Shown here piece by piece: positions 59,765 through 64,000 of a DNA stretch of 64,000 nucleotides; positions within the stretch are counted from its first letter, which is position 1; each line of letters opens with the position of its first letter. The notes beneath the pieces are model-generated. The model ran no database searches. It was not told the DNA's origin and saw only the letters and a program-made list of their open reading frames with translations. The translations under genes were made by a program, and so were the position numbers. The DNA comes from Bretschneidera sinensis (Eukaryota; Streptophyta; Magnoliopsida; Brassicales; Akaniaceae), in assembly GCA_023935145.1 (NCBI GenBank), contig CM043700.1, forward strand, positions 35,524,620 through 35,588,619. Direction: 5' to 3'.

Positions 59765-60158
59765 TGTCATGGTCCGCTAGATTTTTCCTAAATCCAGAGG
59801 ATCGTGTGGCGCTAAAACTTCTCCAAGTTCTAGCCAGCCTTTCTTTACTTTGAGTTTTCACCTCAAGAATTCACAAGACAACCTTTTTGAAGCTATATAA
59901 CTCAACACACTTTCTGTGAAACTCAAACTCACAATATCATAAAACTCACAAGACACTTAACATTGTCCCAGAGGTTATCACATCACTCTTGAACCAACCT
60001 AAAATATCCTACTGACTAGAATAGCCACGAACACGTACTAATGGTCCTCATCAGCCTTCACGCCTTTAGACCCTAATGAGGAACACTTACCCGATTAAGA
60101 GCACACGATTAAATTCTCATTAGTACCCCAAGACATCTTAGAAATGCCACAGAGTTGT
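59765..60158 (-). repeat. 5' LTR of gag-only element (truncated)
   Basis: Matches 55686-56080 through CTCCAAGTTCTAGCCAGCC and CATTGTCCCAGAGGTTAT. It stops at 60158, where a copia LTR begins after GTTGT. Confidence 0.9.
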
Positions 60159-60447
60159 TGTTAACCCCATATTTATTTTGATAATGACAAAACATAATAT
60201 TGAGCTAATTCTCTTTATCTAGTCTTATTTCGATTTTAAGGATAAAAAGGAACGCACATTAGAAGCAATATGCTATCAATGGAACCTTGAAGTATTTCTA
60301 AAGACTTAGAAGCAAAGTAAGAGATTACTAGTCTAGTAAAGATGAAATTATTTGTTAATATCTCTCTATGCTCCTAGATCTATTATGGCTCAAAGATTAA
60401 AATGTTTTTAAATGACTTTAAGCAAAAACAAAATTTTTTCTTCAGAT

Positions 60448-60759
60448 TGTAGTCTACTACAGAGAACCATAGCCAACTATACTTTATTGTAGCCAACTAC
60501 AGATTTTTGTAGTCAACTACAAAACCTTGCTGTAGTCAACTACACATTGCTTAGTCAATTACAGGGTCTACAGAAAGGCACAAAACCTTGCTATAATCAA
60601 CTACACATTGCTTAGTTGACTACATGGGTCCCACGACTTTCATCAATCAAAGTTGTAGTCGACTACACCTTTCTGTAGTCGACTACAAGACCTATCTGAT
60701 GCTTTGTTTTCATTTTCAAAAAGGTTGTAGTCGACTACGCCTTGTTGTGGTTGACTATA
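60448..60759 (+). repeat. Array of twelve 14-bp palindromes in copia LTR
   Basis: Copies and variants of TGTAGTCGACTACA start at 60448, 60468, 60488, 60508, 60531, 60550, 60591, 60611, 60654, 60674, 60726 and 60746. Most neighbours are exactly 20 bp apart. They lie before the CTATAAATACTC TATA-box candidate at 60863. Confidence 0.9.
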
Positions 60760-60861
60760 ATAAGTCTAATAATGGCTATATTGTAGAAAATCTTGCGTGA
60801 ATGAGCTACATTGAATGCTCAAATGGTCATATTGTATTTAAATTGGCTGTTTGGAGTTTTT

Positions 60862-60873
60862 GCTATAAATACT
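60862..60873 (+). promoter_or_regulatory. TATA box candidate of copia LTR
   Basis: GCTATAAATACTC is a strong plant TATA box, about 100 bp after the palindrome array and inside the LTR. It would separate U3 from R. Confidence 0.65.
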
Positions 60874-61412
60874 CATCCATTACAAGCCTCAACAACTATC
60901 TTGAACACCATAGAAAATATTTATTATAAGAATCAAGCTTTCAATTTTATTCTTGAGCCCTTGTTGAGCTTTAAGCTTTAGAGAGAAAATTTTTTTGAGT
61001 TGTAAGTAGTTATTGTACACTCTCTCTTGTTCCAATCTATTCATTCATTCTCAAAGTGAAAAAGAGTTGGCATAACTCTTAGAGTGTTTAGGTATTAAAC
61101 ACTTCCTTGTAATTTTTTTGTGGAAGAGATATTTGTAAGGTTTGGGCAACACTCATGAAGTTGCTTAACTATTCTTAGTGGATTGCTTCAAGAAAGTTCC
61201 TTGAAGAGAGTGGACGTAGGGTCGGAGTGATTCCGATATTGTCGAACCACTATAAATGGAGTTTACATATTCTCTTCCTTTACTCCTTCAATTTCAAGAA
61301 ATTTATTTATTGTGTGTTTTACTTGATTAAATTGTTAAAACTTATTTGTTAATTGCAAAATGTTTTTAAAACCCAATCCACCCCCTCTTGGGTTTGTACT
61401 TCGATCTACAAT

Positions 61413-61425
61413 TGGTATTAGCTCC
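61413..61425 (+). other. Primer-binding site of copia element
   Basis: TTGGTATTAGCTCC directly after the LTR; close to, but not the same as, the usual TGGTATCAGAGC. Confidence 0.65.
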
Positions 61426-61465
61426 ATGTACTCAATCTTAGTCTTAAAATCATTGAGTTGATCCA

Positions 61466-62707
61466 ATGGCTTCACATAGTTATACCGAAGGTCATTCCTG
61501 TACTAGGCCTTCTTTGTTCAATGGCACAATTTATAATTATTGGAAAAATAGAATGAAAATCTTTGTTGAAGGACAAGATTATACTTTGTAGAGAATCATT
61601 GAAGAAGGACCTAGAATTCCTACTAAGGAAACAACTATTGGAGAAATCAATCATACAATGCCTAAACTTAAATCTGAGTTTAATGAAGAGGATTGTAGAA
61701 TGATGTCTCTAAATAGTATAGCTGCTAGTATGTTATATTGTGCCTTAGTAATTAATGAATACAATAAAATTTCTGCATGTGTTTAGACTAAGGAAATATG
61801 GAACAAACTTCAAATTACTTATAGGGGCACTAATGAAGTTAAAAATAAAAAAATTTATATGCTAGTGTCCGAGTACGAATCTTTTAAAATGTCTCCTAAC
61901 GAAACAATCTATGAAATGCACTCCCATTTCACCATTATTGTTAATGGTTTATAGCTTCTTCGTAAGAACATTAAGGAGTTTGAGCTAACAAGAAAGATAT
62001 TAAGATCTTTTTCATCAACATGTAAAGCAAAGAAGACGGCCATAACAGAGGCTAAAAATCTCGACAAACTTGATGTCGAAACGTTTCTCAGATCATTATT
62101 GACATACGAGATGGGAGAAATAAATCCCGATGCCAATGATTATGAGATGAAGAAAAAGAAAATGATTGCTCTCAAAGCTTCCAAAAGCAAGAAAATGAAA
62201 GAAATGGAAGAAGAGAATGAAAGCAGTGAAGAAGATGGTAAAATGGTACTCATCACCAAAGGGTTTCATAAGTTCTTGAAGAAAAACAAGAAACCTTACA
62301 CAAAGGATTCTACTCTAAAAAAAGAATCTATTGTGTGCTATGGTTGCAAGAAGCCCGAACACATAAAGGCCAATTGTCCAACAAAAAACAAACCATACAA
62401 GAGCTTAAAAAAGAAAGTAATGGTTACAACCACTCGGAGTGATAATGAAGAAGAAGAACTTTCAGATAATGACATCGGATATGAAGAAATTGCCAATCTT
62501 TGCTTAATGGCAATTGATGATGAAAATGAGTTAACAAATTCTTCCTCTGCTAATAATAATAATATTGTTAGTAGTAGTGAAGAATTGACTGAGGTAATTA
62601 ATGAAATGTATGAAGAATTGAAAAAATTTGATTCTAGAAATATTACTCTCAAGAAGGAAGTCTCATCTCTCTTTAAAGTGATGGAAAGTCTAAAAGAAGA
62701 AAAATAA
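61466..62707 (+). pseudogene. Ty1/copia gag, disrupted by stops
   Basis: One frame of about 413 codons from ATG at 61466. It carries the UBN2/DUF4219 opening RPSLFNGTIYNYWKNRMKIF, then TKEIWNKLQITYRGTNEVK, and a CCHC zinc knuckle CYGCKKPEHIKANC at about 62335-62375. A long acidic, coiled-coil C-terminus follows. Three TAG stops interrupt the frame, near 61588, 61784 and 61952; each could come from a single C-to-T or G-to-A change. Downstream of the third, 62099-62707 is open for 202 codons. A frameshift separates it from the next segment. Confidence 0.88.
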
Positions 62708-62840
62708 AAACTATCTTCTACACTTCATAACTCATCACAAGATTTTTTGAAAAATAAAAATAATTATTTAAAAAAGGAAAGTGATGGAGTTGAATAACAT
62801 TATATCCAGGCTTATTCCTGGAAAATAAAAACTAGATGAA

Positions 62841-63494
62841 GTGCTATCTTGCCAAAAAATAAACGGAGAAAAACCCAGTTTGGCTTATTCTCCATTAGGC
62901 AAACAAAAATCAAAAGAGACTTTATTTATAAAAGAAATATGTGTGGATGAACCCTCAACTTCTAGGGCCTCTAGCAAGGTTAAGAGCTTTCCTTCAAAGA
63001 ATGCTAGTAAACCTAAGAATGCAAATTTCAATTCAAATGCAAAGAATTCTAAAGCATATGCTAGAGATAGAAATCCTATAAATATATATGCACATATGTA
63101 TGCTCATCCTAGAAATACAAATGCTAGGAATACACATTCAAGATATGCACATGCTAGGAATGTATATCCTAGAAATTACTATCATGCATATCCTAGAGAT
63201 AACATGTATGTTCATAACTCTTATACTAGAAACATGTGTCCTAGGAATGCTCATCTAAGGAATAATAGGTATATGTATTCAATACATCCTAGAAACTTCT
63301 ATGACTATCATCCTAGGATCATGCATCATCAATATGTTTATAATTATAGAGCACCTTATGATGTTAAGAAAGTATGGGTTCCTAAAGGAGCTGTATTTTC
63401 TAGGACTAACCCCAAAGGACCCAAGAAATTTTGGGTACCTAAAAGTGCTATTGTGTATCAATGTATAATGTTGATATGTCTCTACACCAAATAA
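62841..63494 (+). pseudogene. Copia gag-pol linker rich in Y/H-x-R-N repeats
   Basis: 217 open residues. A lysine/serine-rich lead (SSKVKSFPSKNASKPKNAN) passes into about a dozen irregular repeats of the type AHPRN, YARN, YPRN and HPRN. The segment ends in the paired WVPKGAVFSRTNPKGPKKFW / WVPKSAIV found before the protease in Sirevirus-type elements. It stops at TAA (63492) just before KDNYWYLDSG in the same frame, so originally it was continuous with pol. Confidence 0.75.
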
Positions 63495-64000
63495 AAAGAT
63501 AACTATTGGTACCTTGATAGTGGATGCTCAAAGCACATGACCGGTGATCAAAGTATGTTGAAGGAGCTTACTTTAAGAGATGGCAGACACGTCACCATTA
63601 AAGATAACACCAAGATAAATATTATCAGGCATGAAAAAGTGAGTAAAGATTATTTAACCATTAACCATGTTTTATATGTCCAAGGTCTTAAGCCCAATTT
63701 ACTTAGTATTAGTTAATTATGTGACAAAGGCAACAAAGTCATATTTGAATCCTCTCATTGTCTAGTAATAGACATCAAGAGTAACAAGATTAAGTTTGTT
63801 GGCCATAGACATGATAATGTCTATCTAGTTGATTTAAAATCTTTACATTTGGCAAGTGAAAAACATTTACCCATTTTTAGTGAAAACCCTTGGATATGGC
63901 ATAGAAGACTTGGTCATATAAACATGGATATATTTAAAATTCTTTCAAGAAAAGATTTAGTTATTGGATTTCCCAAATTCAAATTTGAAAAAGACAAAGT
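63495..64000 (+). pseudogene. Copia pol: protease and GAG-pre-integrase, partial
   Basis: WYLDSGCSKHMTGD holds the aspartic protease DSG active site. VLYVQGLKPNLLSIS then meets a TAA where Gln is usual, and the frame continues through LCDKGNKV and NPWIWHRRLGHINMDIF, the GAG-pre-integrase signature with the start of the integrase zinc-binding HHCC. The window ends before the integrase core. Confidence 0.88.

Larger units (their letters stand above)
55686..60158 (-). mobile_element. Gag-only Ty3/gypsy-like LTR retrotransposon, 5' LTR truncated
   Basis: Element on the minus strand: 5' LTR at 60158-59765 (cut by a copia insertion), primer site 59762-59751, gag 59721-59116, about 2.3 kb with no recognisable pol, purine tract about 56762-56746, 3' LTR 56745-55686. 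The two LTRs align over the surviving 394 bp with moderate divergence. The lack of protease, RT, RNase H and integrase makes this a non-autonomous derivative or an internally deleted copy. Confidence 0.85.
60159..61411 (+). repeat. 5' LTR of copia element, about 1253 bp
   Basis: Begins TGTTAACCCC and ends CGATCTACA, directly followed by the primer site. The preceding GTTGT is the expected 5-bp target duplication. The 3' LTR is outside the window, so the ends cannot be checked by pairing. Confidence 0.75.
60159..64000 (+). mobile_element. Ty1/copia LTR retrotransposon, Sirevirus-like, partial (runs off window)
   Basis: 5' LTR 60159-61411, primer site at 61413-61425, gag from 61466, a histidine/arginine/asparagine-rich spacer 62841-63494, then protease and GAG-pre-integrase sequence to the window end. 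The long LTR with a palindrome array, the long gag with a CCHC knuckle, and the WVPK/WYLDSGCS arrangement recall the Sirevirus lineage (SIRE1/Endovir). Lineage is inferred from memory. It inserted into the 5' LTR of the gag-only element. Several stops and at least one frameshift show that this copy is dead. Confidence 0.85.

Noticed and set aside
1..64000. CRISPR arrays, bacterial operons, riboswitches or origins
   Set aside because: The window is plant nuclear DNA throughout; repeats found are transposons, microsatellites or LTR motifs, not CRISPR-like.

Overview
This is nuclear DNA of a flowering plant, almost certainly a woody or other repeat-rich eudicot. The genes are intron-rich with U2-type GT-AG introns (and a few exceptions), AT-rich introns and spacers, TA/GA/TAA microsatellites, tRNA-derived SINE pieces, hAT-type non-autonomous transposons, miniature LTR elements (TRIMs), and Ty3- and Ty1-type LTR retrotransposons. 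I cannot name the species from sequence alone.

Layout. 0.6-2.8 kb: decayed FAR1-RELATED SEQUENCE gene (minus). 5.6-13.0 kb: complete 12-exon sterol 3-beta-hydroxysteroid dehydrogenase/decarboxylase with a C-terminal reticulon domain (plus). 13-16.5 kb: repeat cluster (foldback MITE, TRIM, Ty1/copia gag relic, tRNA-like SINE heads). 16.2-18.2 kb: HAL3-type phosphopantothenoylcysteine decarboxylase (minus), with its last coding segment duplicated in tandem downstream. 21.2-26.5 kb: five-exon LUSTR/GPR107-type seven-transmembrane protein (minus), with an 0.9-kb hAT element in an intron. 27-30.3 kb: two further hAT-type elements. 31.3-36.7 kb: BRCT-domain protein (plus) whose second intron is a U12-type AT-AC intron. 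37.5-50.9 kb: complete 25-exon DICER-LIKE 3 gene (minus), tail-to-tail with the BRCT gene and carrying a TRIM and an 0.9-kb DNA transposon in introns. 51.5-53.0 kb: hAT-type element that has picked up a PPR gene fragment. 53-55.7 kb: AT-rich spacer with a foldback MITE. 55.7-60.2 kb: gag-only Ty3/gypsy-like element (minus), cut at its 5' LTR by a Ty1/copia (Sirevirus-like) element from 60.2 kb that runs off the window end.

Exon joins were worked out by hand from splice signals and reading phase. The five main gene models each sum to a whole number of codons (561, 212, 512, 546 and 1681 residues). From memory, DCL3 and a BRCT protein are also neighbours in Arabidopsis (AT3G43920/AT3G43930), so this pair looks like old microsynteny.

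The genes have no common pathway. They cover sterol C4-demethylation, coenzyme A synthesis, Golgi/endosomal membrane function, DNA-damage signalling and 24-nt siRNA production. DCL3 makes the siRNAs that direct methylation of transposons such as those filling the rest of the window, and the Ty1/copia copy shows transition-type stop codons of the kind methylcytosine decay leaves.

The most interesting points are the AT-AC intron, the array of twelve 14-bp palindromes in paired 20-bp register in the copia LTR, the PPR-carrying hAT element, and the cryptic frame-breaking exon in the BRCT gene.
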